The translations under genes were made by a program, and so were the position numbers. From an uncultured Mycobacterium sp. (GTDB taxonomy: Bacteria > Actinomycetota > Actinomycetes > Mycobacteriales > Mycobacteriaceae), in NCBI GenBank assembly GCA_900078375.1, contig FLQS01000056.1, positions 48,767-112,766 on the forward strand: a DNA stretch of 64,000 nucleotides. Direction: 5' to 3'. Position 1 is the first letter of the stretch; every line of letters begins with the position of its first letter. Under the pieces are notes generated by a model. The model ran no database searches. It saw only the letters and a list, made by a program, of their open reading frames with translations, and was not told where the DNA came from. This document shows positions 1 through 7,674 of the stretch, in pieces.

Positions 1-494
1 GCCGCCATCCGCCGCAGCTCCCCGGCCACCTGATCGGAGGCCTCCTCGACCTCGTCACGACGGTCGCGCCACGTCTCGGCCACCGCGTCCAGCAGCTGCA
101 GGAACTGCGGCTTCGGGTAATAGGTGCCGCAGAAGAACGGCCGCCCATCCGGGGTCAGGAAGCAGGTCATCGGCCAGCCGCCCTGCCCGGTCATCGCCAC
201 CGTCGCGTTCATGTACACCGCATCGAGGTCCGGCCGCTCCTCGCGGTCGACCTTGATGCACACGAAATTTGCATTCGCCACCGCTGCGACGTCCTCGGAC
301 TCGAAGGACTCGTGGGCCATCACGTGGCACCAGTGGCAGGCGGCATACCCGATCGACAGCAGGATTGGCACGTCCCGGCGGGCGGCCTCGTCGAGCGCTT
401 CGGGTGTCCACTGCTGCCAGTGGACGGGGTTATCGGCGTGCTGACGCAGATAGGGGCTGGTCGCGCTGGCGAGAGTGTTACCCGCCGGGTTCAT
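1..494 (-). CDS. DUF255 thioredoxin-like protein (YyaL/SSP411 family), C-terminus outside window
   Basis: Only the first 164 residues are present; the gene runs off the left edge. The protein opens with the family hallmark N-terminus (SPYLRQHADNPVHW, residues 13-26) and has a thioredoxin-like CxxC site, CHWC at residues 53-56, followed by HVMAHESF and the KVDREERPDLD stretch typical of the DUF255 thioredoxin domain. Full-length relatives are about 650-680 residues with a C-terminal six-hairpin glycosidase-like domain, which would lie beyond the window. The ATG lies inside the end of the upstream small membrane gene (17-bp overlap), so it is the third gene of the mca operon. Redox substrate unknown. 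It matches the position of M. tuberculosis Rv1084. Confidence 0.9.
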   Translation of the reverse strand, partial: MNPAGNTLASATSPYLRQHADNPVHWQQWTPEALDEAARRDVPILLSIGYAACHWCHVMAHESFESEDVAAVANANFVCIKVDREERPDLDAVYMNATVAMTGQGGWPMTCFLTPDGRPFFCGTYYPKPQFLQLLDAVAETWRDRRDEVEEASDQVAGELRRMA

Positions 495-774
495 GCGGGG
501 GCTTTTCGAGGTCACGCTCGGCACCCGCGCCGTCGTCGTTTGCCGCGCCGACAGCTTGATCCGCGACGGCCTCGCCACCCTCGGCAGGCTCGTTGTCGAA
601 AGTCTTCGGCAGCTTCCTGAGGTGCCGGTTCATCGACCACACCAGGGCGAAAACGCAGATCAGCAGGATCACGACGATCAACAGACCGAGTGGACTGGCC
701 TTGCCGAAGTCCGGACCGGTGTTCTTCGGCGGATCGGCCAGCACCGAGATGGCCGTCGTCAACAGGTCTCTCAC
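478..774 (-). CDS. Small single-pass membrane protein (Rv1083-like)
   Basis: A 98-residue protein with one hydrophobic segment at about residues 28-48 (SPLGLLIVVILLICVFALVW), followed by a basic stretch (NRHLRKLPK) and an acidic, low-complexity C-terminal tail. The basic residues after the helix suggest the tail is cytoplasmic. It overlaps the mca stop by 4 bp (ATGA) and the following thioredoxin-like gene by 17 bp, so it is translationally coupled to both. No catalytic motif is visible and the function is unknown. The location between mca and the DUF255 gene matches Rv1083 of M. tuberculosis. The reading frame is supported by the tight coupling rather than by a known domain. Confidence 0.8.
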   Translation of the reverse strand: MRDLLTTAISVLADPPKNTGPDFGKASPLGLLIVVILLICVFALVWSMNRHLRKLPKTFDNEPAEGGEAVADQAVGAANDDGAGAERDLEKPPHEPGG

Positions 775-1643
775 TCAAAGATCTCGATTCCGGCGAACAG
801 GTCGTCTTCAGGCAACTTGGCGGGCACCCGCGAACGAGCCAATTCGAACTCCTCGGTGGGCCACAACCGCTGCTGCCACTCTATTGGGGTCGCGAAGAAG
901 AACCCATCCGGGTCGATTTGAGTGGCGTGCGCCTTGAGCGCCTCGTCGCGCTGATTGAAGTACTCCGAGCAGAGCACTCGGGTGGTCACTCGCCCGGCAA
1001 ATATGTCGATCTCGGGATCCCACTTCTTCAGCCAGTCGGCGAACGGGCCCTCCTGGCCGTGCTTGGCGAACTCGTCCTGAAGCAACTGCAGGCGAGCCCG
1101 TAGGAAGCCATGGTTGTAGTACAGCTTGCTGATCGCCCAGGGTTCGCCTGCCTCGGGATACAGCCGGTGGTCGGCGGCGGCTTCGTAGGCCGCCACCGAA
1201 ACCTGATGGCAGCGAATGTGATCGGGGTGCGGGTAGCCGCCGTTCTCGTCGTAGGTCGTCATCACATGCGGACGGAACTCGCGGATCAGCTTCACCAATG
1301 CTTCGACTGGCTGCTCGATCGGCACCACCGCAAAGCAGCCGTCGGGCAGCGGTGGTAGCGGGTCGCCCTCGGGCAGGCCGGAGTCCATGAACCCCAGCCA
1401 GCTGTGCTCGACGCCGAGGATCTCGGCCGCCCTCGCCATCTCGTCTCGACGGATGTCGGCGATCCGGCCATGCACTTCAGGCAGGTCCATCGCCGGGTTG
1501 AGGATGTCCCCGCGCTCACCACCGGTCAGCGTCACCACCTGAACGCGGTGACCTTCGGCGGCATAACGGGCAAGTGTGGCCGCGCCCTTGCTGGACTCGT
1601 CGTCCGGATGGGCGTGTACGGCCATCAACCGCAGTTCGGTCAC
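771..1643 (-). CDS. mca: Mycothiol S-conjugate amidase Mca
   Basis: Zinc-dependent amidase of the LmbE/PIG-L fold that cleaves mycothiol S-conjugates of electrophiles and drugs, releasing a mercapturic acid for export and regenerating GlcN-Ins for mycothiol resynthesis; it acts in the cytoplasm. The 290-residue length fits the family. The N-terminal AHPDDE motif (residues 11-16; His12 and Asp15 as metal ligands) and the HPDH motif (139-142; His142 as third ligand) are intact, as is TGGERGD (40-46). It is the first gene of a three-gene minus-strand operon with the small membrane protein and the DUF255 protein. The paralogue MshB has the same motifs, but the length and neighbours favour Mca. 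Confidence 0.96.
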   Translation of the reverse strand: MTELRLMAVHAHPDDESSKGAATLARYAAEGHRVQVVTLTGGERGDILNPAMDLPEVHGRIADIRRDEMARAAEILGVEHSWLGFMDSGLPEGDPLPPLPDGCFAVVPIEQPVEALVKLIREFRPHVMTTYDENGGYPHPDHIRCHQVSVAAYEAAADHRLYPEAGEPWAISKLYYNHGFLRARLQLLQDEFAKHGQEGPFADWLKKWDPEIDIFAGRVTTRVLCSEYFNQRDEALKAHATQIDPDGFFFATPIEWQQRLWPTEEFELARSRVPAKLPEDDLFAGIEIFE

Positions 1644-1690
1644 TTCTCCCCTGTACCTGATTATCTGCTCTTCATTGCCTTACGTGCTGA

Positions 1691-1747
1691 TGCAACAGTT
1701 GCAGCACGCCCTATAGTCCAATAGTTCCATCCGGGGTATGGATACCC
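1691..1747. promoter_or_regulatory. Two short palindromes between divergent mca and DUF4307 genes
   Basis: The 143-bp divergent intergenic region holds TGCAAC-A-GTTGCA at 1691-1703 and GGGTAT-GG-ATACCC at 1734-1747, both with perfect 6-bp arms. A TATAGT hexamer at 1711-1716 lies between them and could be a plus-strand -10 box for the DUF4307 gene. That either palindrome binds a regulator is inference. Confidence 0.35.
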
Positions 1748-1786
1748 GTAATCGAAACCTGCCGACGAGAGACGCGCTGCACACCG

Positions 1787-2221
1787 ATGACCGACAGTCC
1801 CCCGCAGCTCCTCCAGGCCCGATACGGACGTCAAGGGCTACCGCCGGCCACCCGGCGCCGGGTGGCGTTCGCGCTGGGTGTGCTGGTTCTGGCCGCCGGT
1901 GTTGTGCTCGCCCTGATCGCCTATCAGCGCTTCGAGGGCAACGACGTCGAGGGCACGATCGCCACCTATCAGGTCGTCGACGATCAGACCGTCTCGGTGA
2001 CGATCAGCGTGACCCGAAAGGACCCGTCCCGGCCGGTGCATTGCATCGTGCGGGTGCGGTCCCACGACGGTGCCGAGACCGGACGCCGGGAAATCCTGGT
2101 CCCGCCGTCGCAGGCGGCAACGGTGCAGGTCACGACCGTGGTGAAGTCGTATAAGCGGCCTTTCGTCGGCGATATTTATGGCTGCGGGACCGACGTCCCG
2201 GGCTACCTGGTCGCGGCCTGA
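1787..2221 (+). CDS. DUF4307 membrane protein (Rv1081c-like)
   Basis: A 144-residue protein with a short basic N-terminus (RYGRQG at 12-17, the usual DUF4307 opening), one transmembrane helix at about 26-46, and an extracytoplasmic beta-rich domain of about 95 residues ending in two cysteines (Cys85 region and YGCGTD near the C-terminus). The layout fits a membrane-anchored exported domain. Function is unknown for the family. It diverges from mca and lies upstream of greA, which matches the arrangement around Rv1081c in M. tuberculosis. The ATG at 1787 was chosen because it gives the conserved start; the in-frame region upstream has no helix or conserved residues. Confidence 0.85.
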   Translation: MTDSPPQLLQARYGRQGLPPATRRRVAFALGVLVLAAGVVLALIAYQRFEGNDVEGTIATYQVVDDQTVSVTISVTRKDPSRPVHCIVRVRSHDGAETGRREILVPPSQAATVQVTTVVKSYKRPFVGDIYGCGTDVPGYLVAA

Positions 2222-2295
2222 CCGGCGTCCGCGGAACGAACAGCGAACTGCGAATCTATGAAAACTGACTGACCGCACGGTGGTAGACTCGGCGG

Positions 2296-2324
2296 ATACA
2301 CGGTTCCTGCTGGGAGCCGTGTAT
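2296..2324. other. Strong stem-loop between DUF4307 gene and greA
   Basis: ATACACGG (2296-2303) pairs perfectly with CCGTGTAT (2317-2324), and the stem extends inward by four more pairs, one of them G-U, leaving a 5-base loop. It lies 75 bp after the DUF4307 stop and 130 bp before greA. There is no T-tract after it. It could be a factor-assisted terminator for the upstream gene or a structured element in the greA leader. Confidence 0.5.
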
Positions 2325-2454
2325 TGCTTCATTAGCGCGTTTGCTCGCAGCTCTTCGATGGCAATACACGCGGAGTGATCCGCAACTTCCCAGCGGCGAC
2401 AACAGACTGCAACGCGAAACATGCGCGGAACTAACGAACGAGGAGCGCGACCAA

Positions 2455-2949
2455 ATGAGCGATATCCAGGTGACTTGGCTTACCCAAGAGTCGCATGACC
2501 GGCTCAAGACCGAGCTGGATCAGTTGATCGCCAACCGTCCGATCATCGCCGCCGAGATCAACGACCGTCGCGAAGAGGGCGACCTGCGCGAGAACGGTGG
2601 CTACCACGCCGCCCGCGAGGAGCAGGGCCAGCAGGAGGCCCGGATTCGCCAGCTGCAGGAGTTGCTGAACACCGCCAAGGTGGGCGAGGCGCCCAAGCAG
2701 TCCGGCGTCGCGCTGCCCGGCTCGGTGGTCAAGGTTTACTACGACGGCGACGAGTCCGACACCGAGACCTTCCTGATCGCCACCCGCCAGGAGGGCATCG
2801 ACCACGACAAGCTCGAGGTCTACTCGCCGGTCTCCCCGTTGGGCGCCGCCCTGCTGCAGGCCAAGGTCGGCGACACTCGCGAGTACAACGTGCCCAGCGG
2901 CAAGACCGTGAAGGTCACGCTGGTCAGCGCCGAGCCCTACCACTCGTAG
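2455..2949 (+). CDS. greA: Transcription elongation factor GreA
   Basis: GreA binds the RNA polymerase secondary channel and stimulates cleavage of backtracked RNA. The 164-residue product matches mycobacterial GreA. The N-terminal coiled coil spans about residues 10-75 and carries the acidic tip in EINDRREEGDLRENGGYHAAREEQ (Asp and Glu at the coiled-coil turn). The C-terminal FKBP-like domain follows, with SPVSPLGAALLQAKVGD. The ATG at 2455 was chosen over the earlier in-frame ATG at 2341 because it gives the conserved start (MSDIQVTWLT) and is preceded by GAGGAGCG at suitable spacing. The 233-bp leader is unusually long and contains a stem-loop. Confidence 0.96.
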   Translation: MSDIQVTWLTQESHDRLKTELDQLIANRPIIAAEINDRREEGDLRENGGYHAAREEQGQQEARIRQLQELLNTAKVGEAPKQSGVALPGSVVKVYYDGDESDTETFLIATRQEGIDHDKLEVYSPVSPLGAALLQAKVGDTREYNVPSGKTVKVTLVSAEPYHS

Positions 2950-2961
2950 ACTTTTTCGCGC

Positions 2962-3621
2962 GTGGCGCGCATCGCCGAAGACCTTCTTCTGCTGCTGCTC
3001 GACAATGCCGCGGCCCAGCCCGGTATCGAGCCCGCACTTCTGCAACGGCTATTGGCCGCTGCGGTGCTGCTGGACCTGGCCTACGACTGCCGGGTCCGAC
3101 CCGCGCTGCCGCACGAACCGGTGCCGGCCGACCGGCTGGTCGTGCTGATGGGGCCACCACTGCTGGATCCCGTTGTGCGCCCGGCGCTGGCGCTGTTGCA
3201 GGAGGCGCCGATCACGGCAAGCGCCGCGATCGGCAAGCTGCGCAAACACACCGAGGATCGGGTGCTCAACCAGCTGCTGCGCACCGGGCAGATTCATCAG
3301 ATTGCACTGTCGGAGAACCGATTTCGCCGAAACTCCTACGCCTGGCCGCTGGCCAGCAGGTCGCGGGTGGACCAGGCGCGATCAGCACTCCTGGCGGCGT
3401 TGTTCGACGGCCATCGCCCCGATCCGGCTACGGCGGCCATCATCTCGCTACTGCATGCCGTGCACGGACTGGGCGCGGTGCTGAGCCTCAACGACCGCGG
3501 CTGGCAATGGGTCGCCGATCGTTCCAGCGAAATCGCAAGCGGCACATGGGTTGACGACGAGAAGATGGCCGACGTCAACCTCGCGGTGACGACCGCCGCG
3601 GTGCGGGCCGCGCTAGTTTAG
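2962..3621 (+). CDS. GPP34-family phosphoprotein (GOLPH3-like)
   Basis: A 219-residue protein with the typical actinobacterial GPP34 opening, ARIAEDLLLLLLDN (2-15), and the family region around residues 75-115 (GKLRKHTEDRVLNQLLRTGQI), where eukaryotic GOLPH3/Vps74 bind phosphatidylinositol 4-phosphate. The bacterial role is unknown; binding to an acidic lipid at the membrane surface is inferred from the family. The GTG at 2962 lies 12 bp after the greA stop, so the two are probably co-transcribed. The C-terminal 9 bp overlap convergent metB. There are no transmembrane segments. Members are mostly hypothetical in bacteria. Confidence 0.88.
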   Translation: MARIAEDLLLLLLDNAAAQPGIEPALLQRLLAAAVLLDLAYDCRVRPALPHEPVPADRLVVLMGPPLLDPVVRPALALLQEAPITASAAIGKLRKHTEDRVLNQLLRTGQIHQIALSENRFRRNSYAWPLASRSRVDQARSALLAALFDGHRPDPATAAIISLLHAVHGLGAVLSLNDRGWQWVADRSSEIASGTWVDDEKMADVNLAVTTAAVRAALV

Positions 3622-4785
3622 GGCTTGCTCGAGGTCGCCCAGGAGATCCGCGGGGTCCTCGATGCCCACCGACAGGCGGACCAGGTCGTCGGGCACCTCG
3701 AGCTGTGATCCGGCCGTCGACGCATGCGTCATCGCACCGGGGTGCTCGATCAACGACTCAACCCCACCCAGCGATTCCGCGAGGATGAAAACCTCTGTGC
3801 GCGAGCATAACCGGCGCGCAGCCTCGGCGCCGCCACGCATGCGGACCGACACCATGCCACCGAATCCGCTCATCTGCCGGGCGGCAACCTCGTGGCCGGG
3901 ATGCTCGGGCAGGCCGGGATAGAGCACCTGACTCACCGCGGCATGGCCGGCCAGCAGCTCGGCAACCTTCGCGGCATTGGAGCTGTGCCGCTGCATGCGC
4001 AGCTCGAGCGTCTTGAGACCGCGCATCGTCAGGTAGGCATCGAATGGTCCGGGCACCGCACCGGCGCCGTTCTGCAGGAAGGCGAACTTGGTGTCGAGTT
4101 CCTCGTCGTTGGTCACCAGCGCGCCGCCGACCACGTCGGAGTGCCCGCCGATGTACTTCGTCGTCGAGTGCAACACGATATCGGCGCCCAGGTTCAGTGG
4201 CTGCTGCAGCGCCGGCGAGGCAAACGTATTGTCCACCAACACCTTCTGGCCGGAGACGGCAGCGATCTCGGCGATCCCGGAGATGTCGGCGATCGACAGC
4301 AGCGGGTTGGTGGGCGTCTCCACCCAGATCAACCTGGTGTTGGCGGTGATCGCCGCGCGCACCGCGTCGAGGTCGGACAGCGCCACCGGGGTGTGCTGTA
4401 CACCCCACTGGGTGAACACCTTGTCGATGAGCCGGAAGGTGCCGCCGTAGGCGTCGTCGGGGATGACGACGTGATCGCCGGGACGCAGCACGGCGCGCAG
4501 CGCGCAGTCGGTGGCGGCCATCCCGGAGCTGAACGCCCGCCCGAAGGTGCCGTCCTCGACCGCGGCCAGCACCGCTTCCAGCGCTTGCCGAGTGGGGTTG
4601 CCGGTCCGGGCATATTCGAACCCGCCGCGCAGGCCACCCACCCCGTCCTGTGCGAACGTGCTGCTCGCGTAGATCGGTGCGTTGACGGCTCCGGTCGCCG
4701 GATCGGGCCGGTAGCCGGCATGGATGGCCCTGGTCGCGAATCCTTGCGCCCGATGCCGGTCGGCGGCACTACGTTGCTCACTCAT
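3613..4785 (-). CDS. metB: Cystathionine gamma-synthase / gamma-lyase family enzyme MetB
   Basis: A 390-residue PLP enzyme of the Cys/Met metabolism family. It makes cystathionine from an activated homoserine and cysteine and, in mycobacteria, may also run the gamma-lyase direction. The PLP lysine is Lys210 in HSTTKYIGGHSD; other family motifs are YARTGNPTR (58-66), SSGMAATD (86-93), DDAYGGT (110-116) and ETPTNP (156-161). It ends a minus-strand cluster cbs, two RDD proteins, metB, 27 bp after the nearer RDD gene. With Cbs it covers both halves of transsulfuration. Synthase versus lyase cannot be decided from sequence alone. Confidence 0.93.
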   Translation of the reverse strand: MSEQRSAADRHRAQGFATRAIHAGYRPDPATGAVNAPIYASSTFAQDGVGGLRGGFEYARTGNPTRQALEAVLAAVEDGTFGRAFSSGMAATDCALRAVLRPGDHVVIPDDAYGGTFRLIDKVFTQWGVQHTPVALSDLDAVRAAITANTRLIWVETPTNPLLSIADISGIAEIAAVSGQKVLVDNTFASPALQQPLNLGADIVLHSTTKYIGGHSDVVGGALVTNDEELDTKFAFLQNGAGAVPGPFDAYLTMRGLKTLELRMQRHSSNAAKVAELLAGHAAVSQVLYPGLPEHPGHEVAARQMSGFGGMVSVRMRGGAEAARRLCSRTEVFILAESLGGVESLIEHPGAMTHASTAGSQLEVPDDLVRLSVGIEDPADLLGDLEQALN

Positions 4786-4812
4786 CGAGAGCGAGCCTAT
4801 CGGCTCAAACCG

Positions 4813-5403
4813 TCAGAGCGGCACGCAGATCGTCGACATGATTTTATCGGCGAGCGTCTGCCGCTTGGCGTCCCACAGCGGGAAGAAGTACCCGATGTAG
4901 CAGACGAGTGTGTCGACGACGTGGGCGATCTGGCGCACGATCGACATCCCGAAGCCGATCGGCTGACCGGTCTTCTCGCTGACCACCTTGAACTTGAGCA
5001 CGGACTTGCCGATGCTCGAGCCCGTCGTTCCCTGCCGGTAGCCGATGTTCCACAGCACGAACGCCAACGCAGCCAGCGAGAACACCAACATCAGGATCAA
5101 CCCCAGCGCCGACGGCTGCGACGTGCAGTACACGCCGTAGTTGTTGTCGACGCTGCTCGAGGTGCAGTTGTTCTCACCGGTGGCCACCATCAAGCCTTCG
5201 CCGACACCGACCAGGATTCCGGCCGGAATGCCGTCGATGATCCAAGCGCCCACCCGCTTGATCCACGGTGTGTACGCCTCCTTGGGCAGCACACCGGCAC
5301 CGGGCGGAGGCGGGGGCGGGTAGTTGCCGGGCGGGGGCGGTGGATAGTTACCCGGCGGCGGAGGCGGCGGGTAGTTGCCGGGCGGCGGAGGAGGCTGTGT
5401 CAT
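4813..5403 (-). CDS. RDD-family membrane protein with proline-rich N-terminus (Pra-like, copy 1)
   Basis: A 196-residue protein. Residues 1-38 are low complexity with repeated GNYPPPPPP units. An RDD domain follows from about residue 48 (WIKRVGAWIIDGIPAG) with membrane segments near 52-72, 98-118 and 155-178. The signature GSSIGKSVLKFKVVSEKTGQPIGF is present (about 129-152). Function is unknown; the M. tuberculosis counterpart is the proline-rich antigen Pra (Rv1078). It starts 14 bp after the stop of a second, longer RDD gene with near-identical domain segments, so the two are a tandem duplication. It lies between cbs and metB, probably in the same transcript. Confidence 0.88.
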   Translation of the reverse strand: MTQPPPPPGNYPPPPPPGNYPPPPPGNYPPPPPPGAGVLPKEAYTPWIKRVGAWIIDGIPAGILVGVGEGLMVATGENNCTSSSVDNNYGVYCTSQPSALGLILMLVFSLAALAFVLWNIGYRQGTTGSSIGKSVLKFKVVSEKTGQPIGFGMSIVRQIAHVVDTLVCYIGYFFPLWDAKRQTLADKIMSTICVPL

Positions 5404-5416
5404 CGATGTCCTTGTC

Positions 5417-6097
5417 TTACCGCGGGAGACAGACGGTCGTCATGATCTTGTCGGCCAGCGACTGCCGCTTGGGGTCCCACAGCGGGAACAGGACGGCGAC
5501 GAGCCAGAGAATGAAACACAAATACGACGCGATGGAGTACAGCACCTCGCGCACCAGGGACAACCAGAAACCGATTGGCTGCCCGGTCTTTTCGCTGACG
5601 ACCTTGAACTTCATGATCGACTTGCCGATGCTCGAGCCCGTCTTGCCCTGGCGATAGCCCAGGTTCCAGATCACGAACGCGTACCCGAGCACAATGGAAA
5701 CCGCGAGCGCCGTCTGACCTGACGTCGAGGCGCCCGTCGCACAGAACTCACCGAGGTTGTAGTCGGACGAATCGGTCACACATGCCGTCTCTTGCGTGGC
5801 GGCCAGAATGCCAGCGCCGATGCCGATGACGACGAGCACCGGGACATAGTCGATAAGCCACGCCACGACACGGGTGAACCACGGCGTGTACGCACTCTGC
5901 GGCAGCTGGGGAACGGGCTGCCCGGGGGGTGGTGGAGCGTAGCCGGCGCCAGGAGGCGGGGGCACATAACCACCCTGCGGGGGCGGCGGGGGCGGATAGC
6001 TACCGGGCGGGGGCGGCAGGTAGCCACCGGGCGGTGGCGGAGGGGGTGGCGGCGGAGGGTAGTTCCCCGGCGGGGGACCTGGCGGTTGTTCAGTCAT
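5417..6097 (-). CDS. pra: RDD-family membrane protein with proline-rich N-terminus (Pra-like, copy 2)
   Basis: A 226-residue protein with a proline/glycine/tyrosine-rich N-terminal region (about residues 5-66, PPPPGG and PPPPGSY units), then an RDD domain beginning YTPWFTRVVAWLIDYVP. It shares GSSIGKS(V/I)(L/M)KFKVVSEKTGQPIGF with the next gene, and both end in LWDPKRQSLADKIM or a close variant. The length is closer to M. tuberculosis Pra (Rv1078, about 240 residues), so this copy may be the true counterpart. The role is unknown; its position between cbs and metB suggests a link to sulfur amino acids, but nothing in the sequence proves it. Confidence 0.88.
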   Translation of the reverse strand: MTEQPPGPPPGNYPPPPPPPPPPGGYLPPPPGSYPPPPPPQGGYVPPPPGAGYAPPPPGQPVPQLPQSAYTPWFTRVVAWLIDYVPVLVVIGIGAGILAATQETACVTDSSDYNLGEFCATGASTSGQTALAVSIVLGYAFVIWNLGYRQGKTGSSIGKSIMKFKVVSEKTGQPIGFWLSLVREVLYSIASYLCFILWLVAVLFPLWDPKRQSLADKIMTTVCLPR

Positions 6098-6221
6098 GGC
6101 ACGCCTTCCACTTCCGAGTGATCACCTGGGGTGAAGCGGCATAAATGTACCTGAGAAGTACCTGCGCATCGCGGTAAAGCGGAATCTTCATCTGCCCGAC
6201 ATATCGGGGCGTTAACCAGCG

Positions 6222-6233
6222 GCAAATATTTGC
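6222..6233. repeat. 12-bp perfect palindrome GCAAATATTTGC
   Basis: It lies between the cbs stop (6247) and the first RDD gene (start 6097), in a 149-bp AT-richer gap. A nearby direct repeat GTACCTG occurs twice (about 6147-6167). It could be part of the RDD promoter on the minus strand. No regulator is known for it. Confidence 0.3.
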
Positions 6234-6246
6234 TCAGGCAACAATT

Positions 6247-7641
6247 TCAGCGTCGGCGCGGTGCATCGGACAGGAAGCCGAGCAGATCGTGGCGGGTGAT
6301 GACGCCGACGGGCTTGCCGTCCTCGACGACCATCAGCGCGTCCCATTCCCGCAGGGACTTCGCCGCCGCACTGACCAGCTCCCCCGACCCGATCAGTGGC
6401 AGCGGCTGGCTCATGTGCACCGAGACCGCATCGGCGAGCTTGGCCCGGCCCTCGAACACCGCGGACAGCAGCTCCCGCTCCGACACGCTGCCGGCCACCT
6501 CACCGGCCATCACCGGGGGCTCGGCGCCGACGACCGGCATCTGGGAGACGCCGTACTCGCGCAGGATGCCGATCGCATCGCGCACGGTTTCCTGCGGGTG
6601 GGTGTGCACCAGGTCGGGCAGCGCGCCCGACTTGCCCCGCAGCACGTCGCCGACCGTCGGCTCGACCACCGAACCGTCCAGGCGAGAGCGCAGGAACCCA
6701 TACGACGACATCCAGCCGTCGTTGAAGATCTTCGACAGATAGCCGCGCCCGCCGTCCGGCAACAGGACCACGACCAGCGAATCCGGCCCCGCCTCCTGCG
6801 CCACCTTGAGGGCGGCGACCACGGCCATCCCGCAGGAGCCGCCGACCAGCAGGGCTTCCTCGCGGGCCAGCCGGCGGGTCATATCGAACGAGTCGGCATC
6901 GGAGACCGCGATGATCTCGTCAGGCACGGACGGGTCGTACGCGGCCGGCCAGAAATCCTCGCCGACGCCCTCGACCAGATAGGGCCGCCCGGTCCCGCCG
7001 GAGTACACCGAACCTTCGGGGTCGGCGCCGATTACCTTCACCTTGCCGCCGGACACTTCCTTGAGGTAGCGCCCCGCGCCGGTGATCGTGCCGCCGGTGC
7101 CCACGCCCGCGACGAAGTGGGTGACCTTGCCGTCGGTGTCGGCCCAAATCTCCGGGCCGGTCGTCTCGTAGTGGCTGGCCGGCCCGTTCGGGTTGGAGTA
7201 CTGGTCAGGCTTCCAGGCCCCCTCGATCTCGCTGACCAGCCGGTTGGAGACGCTGTAGTAGCTGTCCGGGTGATCGGGCGGCACGGCCGTCGGGCACACG
7301 ACAACGTCGGCGCCATAGGCGCGCAGCACGTTCTGCTTGTCCTCGCTGACCTTGTCCGGGCAGACGAAGATGCACTTGTAGCCGCGGCGCTGCGCCACCA
7401 GGGCCAGCCCGACGCCGGTGTTGCCTGACGTGGGTTCGACGATCGTGCCACCGGGCTTCAATTCGCCGCTGGCCTCAGCCGCGTCGATCATCTTGGCGGC
7501 GATGCGGTCCTTGGCGCTACCGCCAGGACTGACGTACTCGATCTTGGCTGCGACCAACCCTGAGCCGTCCGGAACGACGGAGTTCAGTTGGACTAGTGGG
7601 GTGTTCCCGATCAGCTCGCTGATGTGGGACGCGATGCGCAT
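6247..7641 (-). CDS. cbs: Cystathionine beta-synthase
   Basis: A 464-residue enzyme that condenses serine and homocysteine to cystathionine in reverse transsulfuration. The N-terminal fold-type II PLP domain has Lys44 in PGGSAKDR, the TSGNTG substrate loop, and the glycine-rich phosphate loop GTGGTITGAG. From about residue 340 there is a pair of CBS domains (DLVHTHPQETVRDAIGILREYGVSQMPVVG, then a second near 400-460), which regulate the family. No heme-binding N-terminal extension is present, as usual in bacteria. It starts 33 bp after lipU on the same strand and precedes the RDD genes and metB. The length equals the mycobacterial Rv1077 protein. Confidence 0.96.
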   Translation of the reverse strand: MRIASHISELIGNTPLVQLNSVVPDGSGLVAAKIEYVSPGGSAKDRIAAKMIDAAEASGELKPGGTIVEPTSGNTGVGLALVAQRRGYKCIFVCPDKVSEDKQNVLRAYGADVVVCPTAVPPDHPDSYYSVSNRLVSEIEGAWKPDQYSNPNGPASHYETTGPEIWADTDGKVTHFVAGVGTGGTITGAGRYLKEVSGGKVKVIGADPEGSVYSGGTGRPYLVEGVGEDFWPAAYDPSVPDEIIAVSDADSFDMTRRLAREEALLVGGSCGMAVVAALKVAQEAGPDSLVVVLLPDGGRGYLSKIFNDGWMSSYGFLRSRLDGSVVEPTVGDVLRGKSGALPDLVHTHPQETVRDAIGILREYGVSQMPVVGAEPPVMAGEVAGSVSERELLSAVFEGRAKLADAVSVHMSQPLPLIGSGELVSAAAKSLREWDALMVVEDGKPVGVITRHDLLGFLSDAPRRR

Positions 7642-7674
7642 GCCTACATCGTGTCAGGCCGCTCGTTGCGACGC

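Noticed and set aside
5268..6121. Plus-strand ORFs opposite the RDD genes
   Set aside because: They are Gly/Arg-rich mirror images of the proline-rich repeats and have no start signals or domains.
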